A stretch of 64,000 nucleotides of DNA from Podospora comata (GCA_017354895.1 CP071494.1:930001-994000); one strand, 5' to 3'; positions 10,938 through 23,500 are shown, counted from the stretch's first letter. Notes: generated by a model from the letters alone, not told the origin. A program made the numbers and translations.

Positions 10938-11850
10938 TTACAAATCCGACCTGGTAGTCTCCACCCCCCAAGGCTCACTCGTCAGGTTCGTCAGTCCCGC
11001 GCTATTCTCACAAGTGTCCCTCCCGCTCACAGGACCCGGCTTGGGCGCCTTGCTCGCATCGTTCAAGCTCTCCTTGAGCGCGGTGAGGAGCTGCTTGGTG
11101 GTCTCGGGAGTCAGGTCCTCGTAGTACTCGTCATTGATCTGGACCATGGGCGCGTTGACGCACGCCCCCAAACACTCGACCTCGATGAAGGTGAAGAGGC
11201 CGTCGGGGGTGGTCTCGCCTTGCTTGATGCCAAGGTGTTCCTTGATTGCCTTGACGATGGCGTCTGAGCCGCAGCCACCGAGTTGGCAGGGGGTCTGTTA
11301 TGTATAGTTAGAAATGGTTATTGATAGTGAAGGGGGGGACGTACGGTCGTGCAAGCCTGGACGTGAAACTTGCCCACGGGGGTTCGGTTGTACATGGTGT
11401 AGAAGCTGGCCACCTCGTAGACGCGCATGGGGGGCATCTCGAGGATGCGGGCGACCTCGTTCATGACCGAGATGGAGGTGAAGCCGTGCTGACGCTGGCC
11501 GAGGTCGAGGAGGGGCATGACGGCTGCTTTTTTGTACTGGGGGGGGTAGCGCTTGAGGATCTCGGTGATGATTTTCTCGTTTTGGTCGGTGAACTTGAAG
11601 GGGATGGAGGGGTTGTTGTCGAGAGTGTTGCGGTGCTTTTTTTTTTTTTGGGAAGTTTAGTCTCCATTCAATATTTATAGCTTGGGGGAGGGGGGGGGGG
11701 GGGGGGGAGACTCACCACCATGAGGGTGTCGCTTTGCCTCCTCGCCGACATGGAGATGGCGCGGGTCTGGAGTGGTGATGAGGAGGGGGCAGCGACCCTG
11801 CTCACGGAGCGGAGGGCGGTCCGCATGACGGGGGCCAGCTTGCTCGCCAT
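10938..11850 (-). CDS. nuo-24: NADH:ubiquinone oxidoreductase 24 kDa subunit (NDUFV2/NuoE)
   Basis: Matrix-arm subunit of mitochondrial complex I, holding the 2Fe-2S cluster N1a next to the flavin subunit. Three exons: 11716..11850, 11345..11635, 10938..11294, giving 260 residues. The N-terminus ([20 protein letters not shown]) is Arg/Ser-rich and lacks acids, as in a mitochondrial import signal. The four cluster cysteines are visible as C-X4-C (C140, C145, ACTTTPC) and C-X3-C (C183, C187, ECLGAC). Conserved blocks such as [20 protein letters not shown] and [20 protein letters not shown] match the family. Intron 1 (11636..11715) is odd: an 18-base C run soon after the donor and 13 A immediately before the acceptor G on the coding strand. 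Intron 2 is 11295..11344. Identification is confident. Confidence 0.95.
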
Positions 11851-13706
11851 TGCTGCGGTGGTGGACTAGAGGGGGGTTTAGCAATGGACGGAGGTTATGG
11901 TTGGAGGGGGTGGCCGGCGACGACGTCGAGGGGGAGGTTATCTTCAGTTCTGGGTTCGTCGTCGTCAATCAATTGACGATTGGCAAGCTCCCCAGTCTTG
12001 CTGCTCAATGGCCCGGGACCCACCTTGCGTTGACAATTGGTGGGGTTTGATTGGGTGAAATCGGGGCTTGTGCGGTTTATTCAATTACCCGATTTTATAG
12101 CTGCGCTCGACTGTTTTATTCAGCATTGGAGCTCATGGAGCTCCAGCATCATTTTCCCTCGAGTTATGTGTAAACACCGTCTACTAATTCCGAAACCCTC
12201 TTTTTGCTCGTCAAAAATATCCTTTCAGACCAAAAACCACAATCGACTGGAGAACGATGTGAAGCTTCAAGGTCAAGAAGAATTCAGTCCTGAGGTATGC
12301 TGAGATGAAGCTTTGAGAGGCTCGCTCCCACCTTTGGTGCCCCTTTGGCCGAACAAGGCGTTCCTTTCCACGCGGTGACACGGCCAAGTCCAGGCAAGCT
12401 CATGTCCAGTCTCCGGCTGGGTTGCTGTCAGCCTTTTGGTTCTCGAAAACGTGGACGGCTTGGAGTAATATCCGGCACAGTATGGCATCTATTCAATGCC
12501 TCCTCAGCCAAGCAGTCGCCGACATTCCTTGTGACCTCCTAACATAACCCTGAAAGGGGCTGTCTATCGACAGGCCAAGCAAGCGCTTTCAAGTGAACAG
12601 ACGGCTGAGATTGATTACGTTTTACAGTTTTCTGGAGACCGCCCAGACCTTTTCCATCTACTCTGTTATTGCCTTTCTCTTTTATCCAGCCCTATATATT
12701 CTGTCGGGCTCCAATTGTGCCCCCTTGTTTCGACATGCCGCCTTCAATCTATGTCAAGCCATGGCAGCCATGGCAAGCATGCTATCCGCTATCAAGATGA
12801 CACTAGACTCGACCAGCTGCGGGTGCGCGCCGGGGAGGTTCCATGTATGGTTCGGGAGGCTTTCCGAACGAGCCCTCCTTTTGACATCACGGAATCTCTC
12901 AGCTTTGATTGCGACGGGGTGACGGCCTATTGCTCTCACATGAGGGAGACACCCCCTTCCCGGGTTTGGAATGTTTTCTTTATTACTTCCATCAATCGCA
13001 GTCAGTCAAACCGTATCGCTTAATGCAACGCGGTGGATGGGTTTTTCCGTCGGGCGGCAGCCATGGCTTCCGTGGTATTGCAGACGACCGTTGAATATCA
13101 GATCGACAACAACATGGCTGTGCCGGACCGACCGTCAGAGATATCTTATTCGCCAGACGGCTCAACTGGGACAGTCTCCGTCTCGTTCCTATTTAGGACA
13201 GTGGTCATCTGGCCGTACTCTCTCGCAGTCCAGGTGACTGGGGCGGGATACTGCCTAAAGTCCAGGGCCAAGGGGCGGGTACGGCATTGAGACTGGCGAG
13301 CGCCATTGCGTGGCTGCTGTCCAACCCATTTACCGCGAAACGCGGAGGGCAATCTATCCCCAGTTTATCTGAATAGATTGACCTCCTGTTCAAGTCCGGG
13401 GCCCCGCGAAAACATCGACTACCGACACGGCCGGCCGCCTGTGCCTCTTCCCAGTCCATCGCTACCCAGCCATGGCCTTGGTTGGCTGGAATAGGGATGC
13501 CGTCATTTACAATTTAGGTGCAGGTCTTGACATGTCCGGGACTTAGGAATTCGGTGCCTTTCTCGGGCGAACAGACGGGAGTAGGAGGCTCAAGAATGGC
13601 ATAAATACAAAGGGGGCGACCGCTGATAATCGAAAACCGTCCTAGAGTCACATCAAGGCAACCTACTTGACGAGTCCTGGACACTCAGCCCTGACTATAC
13701 GCCACC
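11851..13706. other. Divergent spacer between nuo-24 and the AA9 gene
   Basis: About 1.86 kb with no supported gene; open frames near 12593-12922 and 13205-13459 lack any family signature. It should carry the complex I promoter at its left end and the AA9 promoter at its right end. Confidence 0.5.
13601..13608 (+). promoter_or_regulatory. Likely TATA element of the AA9 gene
   Basis: The sequence ataaatac lies 99 bases before the AA9 start codon, a usual distance in filamentous fungi. Inferred from position and sequence only. Confidence 0.4.
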
Positions 13707-14507
13707 ATGAAGTTCTCCTTCGTTGCGCTCCTGGCCTGCGGCCTCACGGTCGATGCTCACGCCATCTTCCAGGTATGTCAGCACCAGTCACCATCGAGGC
13801 AGGAGTCGTTTTCATGCTGACAATCAAGGCAGAAAATCTCAGTCAACGGACAAGATAAGGGTCAGCTCACTGGCATCCGTGCTCCCAACAACAACAACCC
13901 AGTACAGAATGTGAACGACCAGAACATGGCCTGCGGACAGCCCGGCTCCAAGTCCAACACGGTTGTCAACGTTAACGCTGGTGACCGTATCGGTGCCTAC
14001 TTTGGGCATGTCATCGGCGGAGCCCAGTTCCCTAACGACCGAGACCATCCCATCGCTGCCTCTCACAAGGGTCCCGTCCAGGCTTACCTTGCCAAGGTCG
14101 ACAATGCTGCTACTGCCAGCTCCAACGGCCAGAAGTGGTTCAAGATCTGGCACGAAGGCTTTGATCAAGGCAGCAGGAAGTGGGGTGTCGACACTGTCAT
14201 TCAGAACCAAGGCTGGACGTATTTCAACATCCCGCAGTGCATCGCGCCGGGCCAATACCTCCTGCGCGTTGAGCTTTTGGCTCTCCACTCGGCCAACCAG
14301 CAAGGCCAGGCTCAGTTCTACAAGTCTTGCGCTCAGATCAACATTTCGGGCTCGGGCTCCTTCACTCCTTCTCAGACCGTCTCTTTCCCCGGTGCCTACC
14401 AGGCCAACCACCCCGGTATCCTCACCAGCATCTACGGTCTCACCGGCCAGCCCGACAACGGCGGCAAGTCGTACAGCATCCCGGGCCCTGCTCCCATCTC
14501 CTGCTAA
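13707..14507 (+). CDS. AA9 lytic polysaccharide monooxygenase (former GH61), secreted
   Basis: Copper enzyme that oxidatively cleaves cellulose or hemicellulose chains outside the cell. Exons 13707..13772 and 13833..14507 (intron GTATGT...GCAG) give 246 residues. The signal peptide is [17 protein letters not shown] (1-17). Cleavage exposes His18, the family's N-terminal copper-binding His. The second histidine is His100 (ASHKGP) and the axial tyrosine Tyr185 (AQFYKSC), so the copper site is complete; His174 and Gln183 match the conserved second-shell pair. The conserved [19 protein letters not shown] block is present. The protein ends shortly after the catalytic domain (PGPAPISC) with no CBM1 or linker. 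It stands alone among housekeeping genes. Expression is probably induced on plant biomass, an inference from the family. AA9 is certain; the substrate preference is not known. Confidence 0.95.
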
Positions 14508-16728
14508 GCTTTTGAGCCGCGGCTTGGCTTCTCTGGGGGAAACAAACATGATCCTCGGCTTGTGGGGACGGGTGAAGAGGAGCCCCCCAAGTGTCCAGCA
14601 AAAGATAATGGTGACTGGGTGGGTGGGTGGTTTGTGGGCAGGTGTGTGTATCTATAGGTTATTATGAGACGGTCGTACATTGTGTGAGATATCCGCATGC
14701 ATAAACAGCATCGTGCATAATGGAGGAGCAAGCAGACACTACAATGATCCACAAGCCAACTGCAAGGTCCGAATTCGTTTCCACAGTGACCCTTTCTCGC
14801 CTCGGCGCCTTTCTCGCAAGGCGAGGAAGCGGGCCTCCACAATGACATGGAAGCTTCGGATGCATCGCCATGCTTTTTCCATGCAAAATTGTTGGAAAAG
14901 CACGAGCCAAGTGGATGAAGTCCTGGGACCTGCAGGCGGGCTCTCCCGTAGGAAAATGTATGTACATGACATTGGTACCACTAGTCAGGGACAGTTCGGG
15001 TTTTCTCGGTATATTCTGATATTTGGGATCGACGGGCACCGGGTGATGTTTGCTGACTCTTGTCCATTTGTTGATGTGTTTCTTCTCACAGCCGGCACCT
15101 GTGAAAAGTGAACGGTTGGCGCCGCACAACGTGCATGACACCTGCAGGAAGCCAGCCAAACAGCTTCCAGCGAGGCTGATAGCATGCTACAGCCAAGAGA
15201 TGCCATCTCACATCGGTAACCCCCCACTCAAGCAAGCATGGCAGCACAGCTTCACAGCTTCATTAGCTGTTTGAGACATTCAGGACACTGGGCAGAGCAG
15301 AGCAGCCTTGCCGGTTCGATGAAGTGACAAACGCGAAGGCGCGATTTCAAGGTTTTTTTTTTGATTTTTTTTTTCATAAAAATGATTGCGATAAGCGATT
15401 GGCGTCGAGGTTGTCTCTCGTCACCGCTGGACGGTTGAATGCGGATTTCTTCATGGGGACAAGGGTAATGACAAGGGCAAAAGGTGATCAGTGCTCGATA
15501 TGGCACCAAGCTTAGCTTGAGCTTGGACGCTGTTACCCCACTCCTCGGCAGCCACGGTGCCACCACAAGCAGGGAAGTCCGCCTTTGGATTGCGCCGCTC
15601 TCACCTCGTCAGCGCATCCTTTTTCTTCACCAACAATTCGCCTTTCCCGCCTCTCGCCTCTCTTCACCTCTTTCACTCTACTCTACCTCCCTCTTTCCAC
15701 AAGCCCGCCCTTTCTAATATCCTCCCGACCTCCAGGCATCAGCCCAACCAGTAAGTAGTTCTCAAACACATCTTTCGTCACTCAACATACCGGTCGATTT
15801 TACCGGCGCCGCCCGGTGGACACCGTTCAGACGCCCCGCGGTTCCCGTTCCGGTCAGTGCAGAAATGGGGTCTCGGGGTACATGCTCGCTGCATTCACCA
15901 AGCCGAGTCGTTCAGGGTGAGGTGAGGTGCTTTTCGCCATAGCACCCTTGCCGAGCCGGGTGACCTCTCACCCTCTGCTGGAGTTTGCTCGAGCGGGTCA
16001 TTGGACGAAACCGCCGAGTGGTGGCAGTCGAAATTCGCGCAGTGGGAAGACGAACCACCCACCCAGCCTTTTTGGGGGTGGGAGAGGGGTGTGTGAGCTG
16101 CCGTACCTCCGTGCCTCCGGTGGCCAAGCTTTATCGTTTCTGCCGCCGCGGGCTCCACCGGCGGTATTTTGTTTCCTTCCCTCCCACCCGCGAGAGAGCT
16201 TCCATCTTTCTCTTCTCCCTCTTTTTTCCTCTTCAACCTCACTCGACAACTCTGTTTCTTGCCCTGCGCAGCAGCAGACTGCCACCCCCTCAAATACCCC
16301 AATTGGCTCGTGGTCGTCAGAAAGAAAACGTCTTGTGTTGTTCACACCCTTCTACCTACTACCTACCCTACTTGCACCTAGTACCGCAACCTTAAACTGT
16401 AAGCAGTCTTTTGCTTGCCAATTGGTCCGACCGAGCACCTTTTTTTTTTTTTTTAACCGGTTTTCACATGCCCCGTTGTCAATGGCTCTGCGCCGAGTGG
16501 TGTTTGAGTCCTTTTCGGAGTGTCTCGGTCGAGGGACCCGAGCTTTGGCAACATGACGGATGCCAAGCGATGTTTGGAGCGGCGTCGCAAACAACAACAC
16601 GCGATCAATGCGACAATCTGATTTTATTCAAGACTTTCTGAGCTGCTCACTCGCATCAATTGTCCTGTTTCTTTCAATTGCCAGAACATCCTTTGCTAAC
16701 AAATCGTCTCACAGCCTTAATAACTAAA
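14508..16728. other. Intergenic, 3' of AA9 and long leader/promoter of the 64-residue protein gene
   Basis: About 2.2 kb. The left part has no supported gene. From about 15600 the plus strand becomes pyrimidine-rich, as in fungal promoters and leaders, and 16399..16714 is a likely leader intron (separate entry). Open frames near 15900-16550 lack any family signature. Confidence 0.5.
16399..16714 (+). other. Leader (5' UTR) intron of the small membrane protein gene
   Basis: Donor GTAAGC, branch site TTGCTAAC at 16693-16700 and acceptor TCTCACAG ending at 16714, only 14 bases before the start codon. At 316 nt it is several times longer than the coding introns in this window. It contains a poly-T run near 16440. 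Inferred from splice signals only. Confidence 0.6.
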
Positions 16729-16923
16729 ATGGCCGCCATCAGCACCTCCGTCGTCGCTCGCGACACCTATGCCGCCCTCTCCAAGCGCCAAAACTGGGCT
16801 GCCCAGGAGCCCGGTGTCATCACCGTCTTCTGCATCGTCGGCGTTGTCGGCATCGGCCTCATCTGCCTCTTCATCTACAAGAAGTTGGTCGCCCGCAGGG
16901 AAAGACGCCAGGCTGTTGTCTAA
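16729..16923 (+). CDS. Small single-pass membrane protein, 64 residues
   Basis: A short open frame starting ATGGCCGCC in a good initiation context (aaaATGGcc), right after a well-formed leader intron. The protein has a 30-residue polar N-terminus, one clear membrane helix (VITVFCIVGVVGIGLICLFI, about residues 30-49) and a basic tail (YKKLVARRERRQAVV), giving an N-out, C-in expectation by the positive-inside rule. Pro, Lys and Arg placement and the biased codon use (GCC, GTC, ATC) suggest a real, well-expressed gene. I do not recognise a named family. The following 3' region is about 1.7 kb long. Confidence 0.7.
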   Translation: MAAISTSVVARDTYAALSKRQNWAAQEPGVITVFCIVGVVGIGLICLFIYKKLVARRERRQAVV

Positions 16924-18686
16924 ATGACAGATCACCCTGACTCTGCTTTTAAATCACAGAGGCGTTGGAAGGCGGGGAAGGATGGAAGGGTGGGTTGGAA
17001 TGAAGTAATGATTCTTTTAAAAGAAGAACGGTGGACAGGTTCATCTCATGAAGGGAAGGGGGGAATATGGGATTGGATCAATTGGAAGGATGAGAGATGG
17101 GATATTCTCTTGTCCTGAGGAGGAGCGGATTTGGGATTAAAGATCGATCGATCGATTTGCAACGATACCCTGCAATGTATTCTCGGCGCGCGTACCAGCA
17201 GCACAGCACAACACACAGCATCTTACATTTTTTTTGGCCTCGTAGCCAAATTTACTTCTTAATCAAGCATTCAAGCATGCTTTCCCCCCGATTTGTACGG
17301 ATTGTTATTTTGGACTAGGGGAATGTGGTTGGCCGAGAAGCGAAAAGAAAACAAGTGAATGGAGCTGCAGATTGGGGGGACAATTGCGGTTGATTTTGTC
17401 CCGAGCTGCAACAATCATCGGATCGATCGGACCATTTACCTCTGGCGATATTCTTGCCGTGAGGGGATGATGAAAAACATCCCATCATGGCTAAATATCT
17501 GCCTTGATGGGGGGTGGTGATATTTCTCTGGAAAGGTTGGGCTGTTGGGGAGGTTTACCTGATGGCCTGGACTTTTATATGTTGATTTTACACTCTTTTT
17601 GTTTTCCTATCAAGGCTTAATATTAAAACTTGATACCTACCTGTTACTGTTGCACCTGTGATGTGATGGGCTGTTGATGTATGTCCATTGAGGCTCAAAA
17701 GGAATAGATTTGTCAGGAGCGTGTGTCACGCCGCTGGATGGTGTTGGGGTGTACCGTAGCATGGGAATAAGTCGATGCTGGGAATAACATAAACCAAGAG
17801 GGAAGAAATAACGCACACGACCCACGACGCGCGACGGCACATAATCACTCATCATCTCACGGATATGTTGTGATGTTACACAGCATACCCTACCTAAAAA
17901 CCTCTGAGCACAACCGGTTTCCCCTCTGCAGTCAGCGAGTCAGTCAGCAAAGGGTCCTCCTCTTCCATGTGAAGCTACAGAGTTGCCTCGCCCAGCAGCC
18001 GTTTCCCCGAGCGCCGCCAAGCAAAGGGGTTGGGAAAGCATATCGTGGCATGGCATGGCATGGCAGATCTTGGGAAAGCGGTCTGGGGTTGAGAGGTTGG
18101 GGGGTGGGGGCAAGCAGCAGTGGAAGTCTATTTCCGGGTTTTGTATCCGTAATCCTTTGCTTTCATGAGATAATCATGGTCGGGTCCTCAATTGTCCCTC
18201 TCCGATTGAATGAGAGGGCTACATCAAGATGAATCAAATACCGATGTGTGAATACTGGCAGTCAAGAAAAACGAGGCTGCAAAATAGAGAGCCATCGACA
18301 TACTTTGTCTCACCCATCTCAGACTCATTCTGTAAATTCTTAATCGACAGCCATTCAAGAATCGTTTCACAATCAAGAGTACAATCACAGTCACCATCAC
18401 GACACCAGTCAACATTCAGGAAACATCAGGGTTCCCCATTTTCTACCATAATACTATCTCGGATGCTCCAGCCTTCCCAACTCCGCTCTCCTTATGCATC
18501 ACCGTTAAACCCAGTTTTAAACCCCCATCCCCGTCCTAATGTCTACCAAGTGCCTTTTGATGTGCCGCTCAACATGACCAAGTTTTCAGAACCGAAGATT
18601 AAAGGTTAAGACTCGAGAAAGAAAAGAGCAAGGGTGCTGAATCCCCTCGAAACACGCTCGAAGCCAAAGCAAAGGAGTTGCAAAGC
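16924..18686. other. Convergent spacer, small membrane protein gene and INO1
   Basis: About 1.76 kb between two facing stop codons. It contains a GATC tandem run at 17142-17157 and nothing else recognisable. It is longer than two UTRs need. Confidence 0.5.
17142..17157. repeat. (GATC)n microsatellite
   Basis: Four tandem copies of gatc (16 bases) in the 3' region of the small membrane protein gene. Confidence 0.8.
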
Positions 18687-20369
18687 TTAGAAGAGCTTGT
18701 GCTCAAGAGTCATATCGGACTCGGGCTGGAGACCCAAGCAGCCGCGCATGATGTTGACGAGAGCGGAGCGCTGCTTGGCAAGGGCGTTGACAACGGGAGT
18801 GCCGGGAGGAGTCAAGGGAGCCTTGAGCATGTAGGAGAGGACAGAGAGAACGCTGTGGAAGCCCTCAAAGTCCTTGGTGGCGGCGCCGTCGGTGGAGACA
18901 GCCTTCCACCGGATACGGGTGAAGAGCTCGGTGATGAGGACCAAGTCGATGATCAAGGGGGAAGCGAGAAGGGAGTCCTCGCACACGTTGAAGAGCGAAA
19001 TAGTCTGGTGACCACCGAGGAAGATCTCAGCATAGTACTCATCAAGAGCACGCTTGTCGTCGCCGACAGCGGGCATGTACTTGATGACAACGGTGTGGTC
19101 GGGCTTCTCGCCGGGAGCGTAGAGAACGGTGTTGGCCTCCACCATGTCGTCAATGACGTTGGACTTGGAGATCTCCTTGGAGCGGAACTGTCTCTGCTCG
19201 CTCAGGTTCTTGCCGTCGTTGTTGCCGAGATGGTTGTAGCTGGCAACGGAGGTAAGCTTGATACCGGCGTTGATGAGGAAGTCGACGAGGGCCGACTTCA
19301 TCTTGGTCTGGCCAGACTTGAAGTCATCACCACCGACGAAGGCCCTGTGGCGCTCAGCAAGCTCAATGGCACCGGGAACGAAGGTGTTCTGGGGGGAGCC
19401 GTTGATGAAGGGGGTGTTTTCGAGGATGCAAGCAACAGCGAAGACGGTGGAGGGAGAGACCTCCTCGTGGCCGTTCTCAATGGCCTTGAGGAGGTTGTCG
19501 GCAGTGTCGTTGACACCCTCAATGAGGTCAGCGAAACGCTCAGTGTTGGCGGTCCACTGGACGATGACACGGTCAAGGTTGTTGGCAGCCTTGAAGTCAC
19601 TGTTCAATTCATGTTAGTCAAAATGCTTCTCAGAGCAGCTTCAAAAATGAGCAACGTACCGAATGTCCTGGCGGATCTTCTCAACGTGGGCCATGGAGGC
19701 CTTGGTGCCCTCGAGGATGTTGTCGGCACGCTTCTCCTGGTTGGCAGCAATGAAGTCGGGGTAGTAGATGCTAGGAAGGGGGACCATGGAGGCCATCTCC
19801 TTGGCAACCAGAGCTTTGAGGCCGGGCTCGAGAACCTGGGCGCGGTCCATAGCCTCGGCGAGGTTGAGCTTGCTGATGTCCCAGCCGCCGATGACAATGT
19901 CGTTGGGGTGGACCATGGGGAGGAGGTCGTGGAAGGGGATGTTGACATCCTTGCGGGTCTTGGCATCGGTGCCGAGCTTGACGGTAGAGCCCATGATCAG
20001 AGAGCCATAGTAGTTGGCCTTCTGCTCACCGCGGCGGGTCTGCCAGGAGAGCCCGCGGCGGTTGGCAATGATGCCGGCGGTGACGGTGGAACCGTTGTTG
20101 CCGCCCCAGCCAACGAGCATCATACCCAGCTTGGGGACCTTGGTGTCGACATTGAAGTTGTACTGGGTCTCCTTGGGGACCGCAACATACTGGCCGTTGA
20201 CCTCGGACACCTCGGTGGTGTGATAAGTGTACTTGGAGCGGATCTGGTTGTCGGTGTACTCGACGTTGGGGGAGTTGACCTTGAAGGTCACCTTCTGGTT
20301 GGTGGAGGAGGAAACGCCGCCAGAGTTGACAGGTCCATCACCGTTCGCGATTTCAGCGTGGGGAGCCAT
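18687..20369 (-). CDS. INO1: Inositol-3-phosphate synthase
   Basis: Converts glucose 6-phosphate to 1D-myo-inositol 3-phosphate, the NAD-dependent first step of inositol synthesis feeding phosphatidylinositol and inositol phosphates; cytosolic. Exons 19660..20369 and 18687..19599, joined through intron 19600..19659 (donor GTACGT, acceptor CAG), give 540 residues, normal for fungi. The NAD-binding loop is GWGGNNG (87-93). Conserved blocks include [71 protein letters not shown] and the C-terminal [17 protein letters not shown]. The start agrees with the family N-terminus. A TATAAAA lies about 126 bases upstream. The antisense strand carries a long open frame that is a by-product of codon bias. 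Identification is confident. Confidence 0.97.
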
Positions 20370-20494
20370 TGCTAAGGTTGGAGAGTTGTTGATTTTGCCT
20401 GGATGCTGACAGTGAATTTATCGGGTAGAGATGTAATCCGCTGAGCTTCCTGGAGAGGCAGAACAACGGGCTCCGGCGTATGGGTGATGGACCC

Positions 20495-20501
20495 TTTTAT
20501 A
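20495..20501 (-). promoter_or_regulatory. Likely TATA box of INO1
   Basis: On the minus strand the sequence reads TATAAAA followed by GGG, about 126 bases before the INO1 start codon. It is the only good TATA match in that stretch. Confidence 0.5.
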
Positions 20502-23500
20502 CATGTTAGCAGAGGTTCGTGAGGAGGCAGCCGGAAGGGGGATGAGTTGAGGCATTCTCCGCCAAAGACCGTGATCTCAACAGAAGCGGCGGTTGAGGGA
20601 GCACGAAGAGATTGCCAGGTGGGCTACAACAAAGGGTATACCAGGGGCGTGGGGTCAGGGGACAAGGAGACAAGGGGGGGGAGGAGCATGTGGTAGTGGT
20701 AGTGTAGGTAACGACATGGGACGACGGAGTCCAAAAGGACAGGTGTTGACGGTATGGCGGCATATGCGTCGAAGTTCGGAGGAGCAACACTTACGAGTTA
20801 AGAAGGTTGGAGAACGTTTTGACGGTGTCGTGATCGCGGCCCTGGAGCTGCGATCAACAAAGCTGAGATGGGAGCAACAAAAGGTTCAAAAGGGGGGGGT
20901 AATGTCTCGAGTCAGACTCGAGGGAGTTGGCTTGTTTTGTTCACAAGGAAGTAGGCAAGACGAAGAGCGGAGGCGCACGAGACGACACAATCGTCCGACA
21001 GCAAGTGACAGGAAGGACCTTCCTTTTTATGTTTGGGGAAAAGACCGGACGACGTGGGCGGTGAAAGAAACGAAATCCGCACTATAACCTTGGGGCTCCA
21101 CGTTTCGGACAAGTCGGCCGTTCAAATCACCGTTCACTGGCGGGGGCCCGGGGTCCATCCATGAGTTGATCGGATGAATGCGTAGCGGCGGTCAATTGCT
21201 GCTGGGAAACATAGCGTGTACTTTTCCAAATCACAATCGAGACATATTTCCACGATAGAGACACTGCGAGCTCAGAGCTTTGGGCATAGCGCCTGCAGAT
21301 ACCAAGAGATAAGGGCATGGGGAAGAGCTATGCGAGCAGCGAGCATCGAGCAGCAAGCAGGATGCAGGCCGCACCGGCAATTTCCTGATCGAGAGAGAGC
21401 CTTCTCTGTGGATTGTCTGGCCGTTGGATGTCGCCAGAAAGTATAGAATGCACAACCTACCCACACAGCAAATAAAAAAAAGCTGCCCCGCCATCCCCGC
21501 TCTGCCACAGCACGGCAGCGGGAGGGCGGGGGGCATGTCTCGGCCCCCGATTTCGCTGATTGGTAGCGGGGGAGCGGCGGAGTTGACCCGTCCAACCCCA
21601 ACACCTACCGACGCCGGGCGGCAGCAGGTCGCCCGAAGAACTGACACCGCCCGTGGCTTCAGTGCTGTGTTTCGATGAGAGGAGAGCTCGGGTTTGCTTC
21701 TTCAGTAACTGCTGTCTCTGCAGGACGAGTATCCACTGTGAGCTGTCAAGCCAGTCAACAACAGCAAATTCATACCACCCGCGCCCGCTCCCGGCCCGGT
21801 TGGTTGAGGTTGACGTTAGTAGTATCAGACTCGAGGCCGCAAGGGTACTCTCGCCGTTCGGTTTTAATTCGATCCGTACATAACATATGTCTGCTTTCAA
21901 CTTCCAAATCTGTCACCGCGCAGCCGTATGGCTTTCATGGCTTGACTATACAGTTCGAGGCAAGGTATCATGATAAGCACTAAAAGCGGACATTTGTCGT
22001 TCTGTATCACGATATTCCACCTGTGTTGTTGTCCTGCAGTCTTGAGGGAGTTACCATTCACCAACGAACACGAGCCGGCAGGGGTATGTGTGACATGCAG
22101 CAAAAGTGATATCTGATTTTATTCTGGCAATAAGGTGATCCCTTGCCTCATCATTCGTCGACGCTCCCGAGCATGTATCAGGGAGACACAGCAGTCTCGG
22201 TCGGGCTGTCGTGTGTATAACCAAACACCGAGTTCTGTTTTGTTGGAGAAGATGCACCGTTTCCTGCCCACCGCTTTTCTCGGGAACGGTGCCGTATATG
22301 GCAGCTCATCGATGCGGCCAAGATGCTTGTAAACCATCCAATCTTGATATTTCCAAAGGGTGGAACTGCCGTCTTCAACGTGTTTCCTGTAATTTGGCAT
22401 TGCGGCAGTGTGCTGTGCCCTGAGACGCGAGATCCCCTGAAGACTGTGGGGAAACCTCGAAACGAAACCTACCAAGACCCTCGACTTGGCATGCTCGATC
22501 CTTGTAACTCACTGAAGATCAGTCTTTTGCTGGCAACGATTGACTGATCATTACTGAGAGTTGGAGAAGAGCAGAGGAGCGACGTGGTTAGTGTACCCCA
22601 CGCCCGTGCCGAACTGCTCCGTCTCCAGGGTGCTCGTTCCGTGCGAGCTCTGTTACAAGAGTACCTGCTCGAGAAGGCTGGGCCGGAAATGCTTCTCTGT
22701 GGCTGCTTGTGAGTCGTCTTCAGTAGACATATACTATCATGACTGCGGGAGCGTTTACTCGTTGTCACCCCACTGACGTGATGAGAAACCCTTCAGTCAT
22801 TCCCATAGGCCCAGCCTTGAGCCTCCGCAGCTGCAAATCAATAAGGAAGGGTTGACGTGCAGCTTCTTAGTGATGAGGTGCTGGTCAACAGTGGCTTGCT
22901 GCATCGATGCATTGTCGATGCGAGGCAGGCTCAGGCAGGACGACGAATCCGGCCAGTTGTGTGCAACCAACATGAGATCCTCGACGTGGGGTTGACAGTT
23001 TGCAGAGGTGCCATAGGTTGCTCTTCCCGCACCACCCCAACTATTTGTTTCGCTCCAGTCAAAAAGAGGTTCTTACCTGCAAGATCGATGAACAGCATTG
23101 AGGGCTGTGTGGACCACAAGCAAGCCGGCGGCTGGCACGGGAAGCCGACATAATCTCTCCATGGTTTTCGTACTTTTCCGAGGCACCTAGGCGATGCTTG
23201 CTTTTGATCATCCCGCCCTCGTCTATCCTGACACACCAAGTCGGCCTCTAAACGGGCTGTCAAGGCGAGCGAATCTGATTTACCGCCGCATGGCAAGGTC
23301 AGGAAATGGCCCGGACCAGTCGTTCGACCTTCACCTCCCACACTCTGGACGAGGCGGGGTAACCATACACACAGTGCAACCGCCAGACTGCCCTACACTC
23401 AAAGTCGTCAGTCAATACTCTGGGCGCCATGTCTCCAATCCTTATTGGATATGCAGGGTATGAAACTCAGCCTATAGGTATATACCTCTGTATATATGAA

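Noticed and set aside
12593-13459. Open frames in the nuo-24/AA9 spacer
   Set aside because: No family signature, no codon bias like neighbouring genes, and several overlap each other on both strands.
18678-20375. A 565-residue open frame on the plus strand opposite INO1
   Set aside because: It is antisense to a certain gene; Leu/Val/Gly/Asp-rich composition is what strongly biased INO1 codons give on the other strand.
21457-23341. Minus-strand frames at 21457-21900, 22119-22475 and 22931-23341
   Set aside because: No recognisable domain, no splice partners, and composition like surrounding non-coding DNA.
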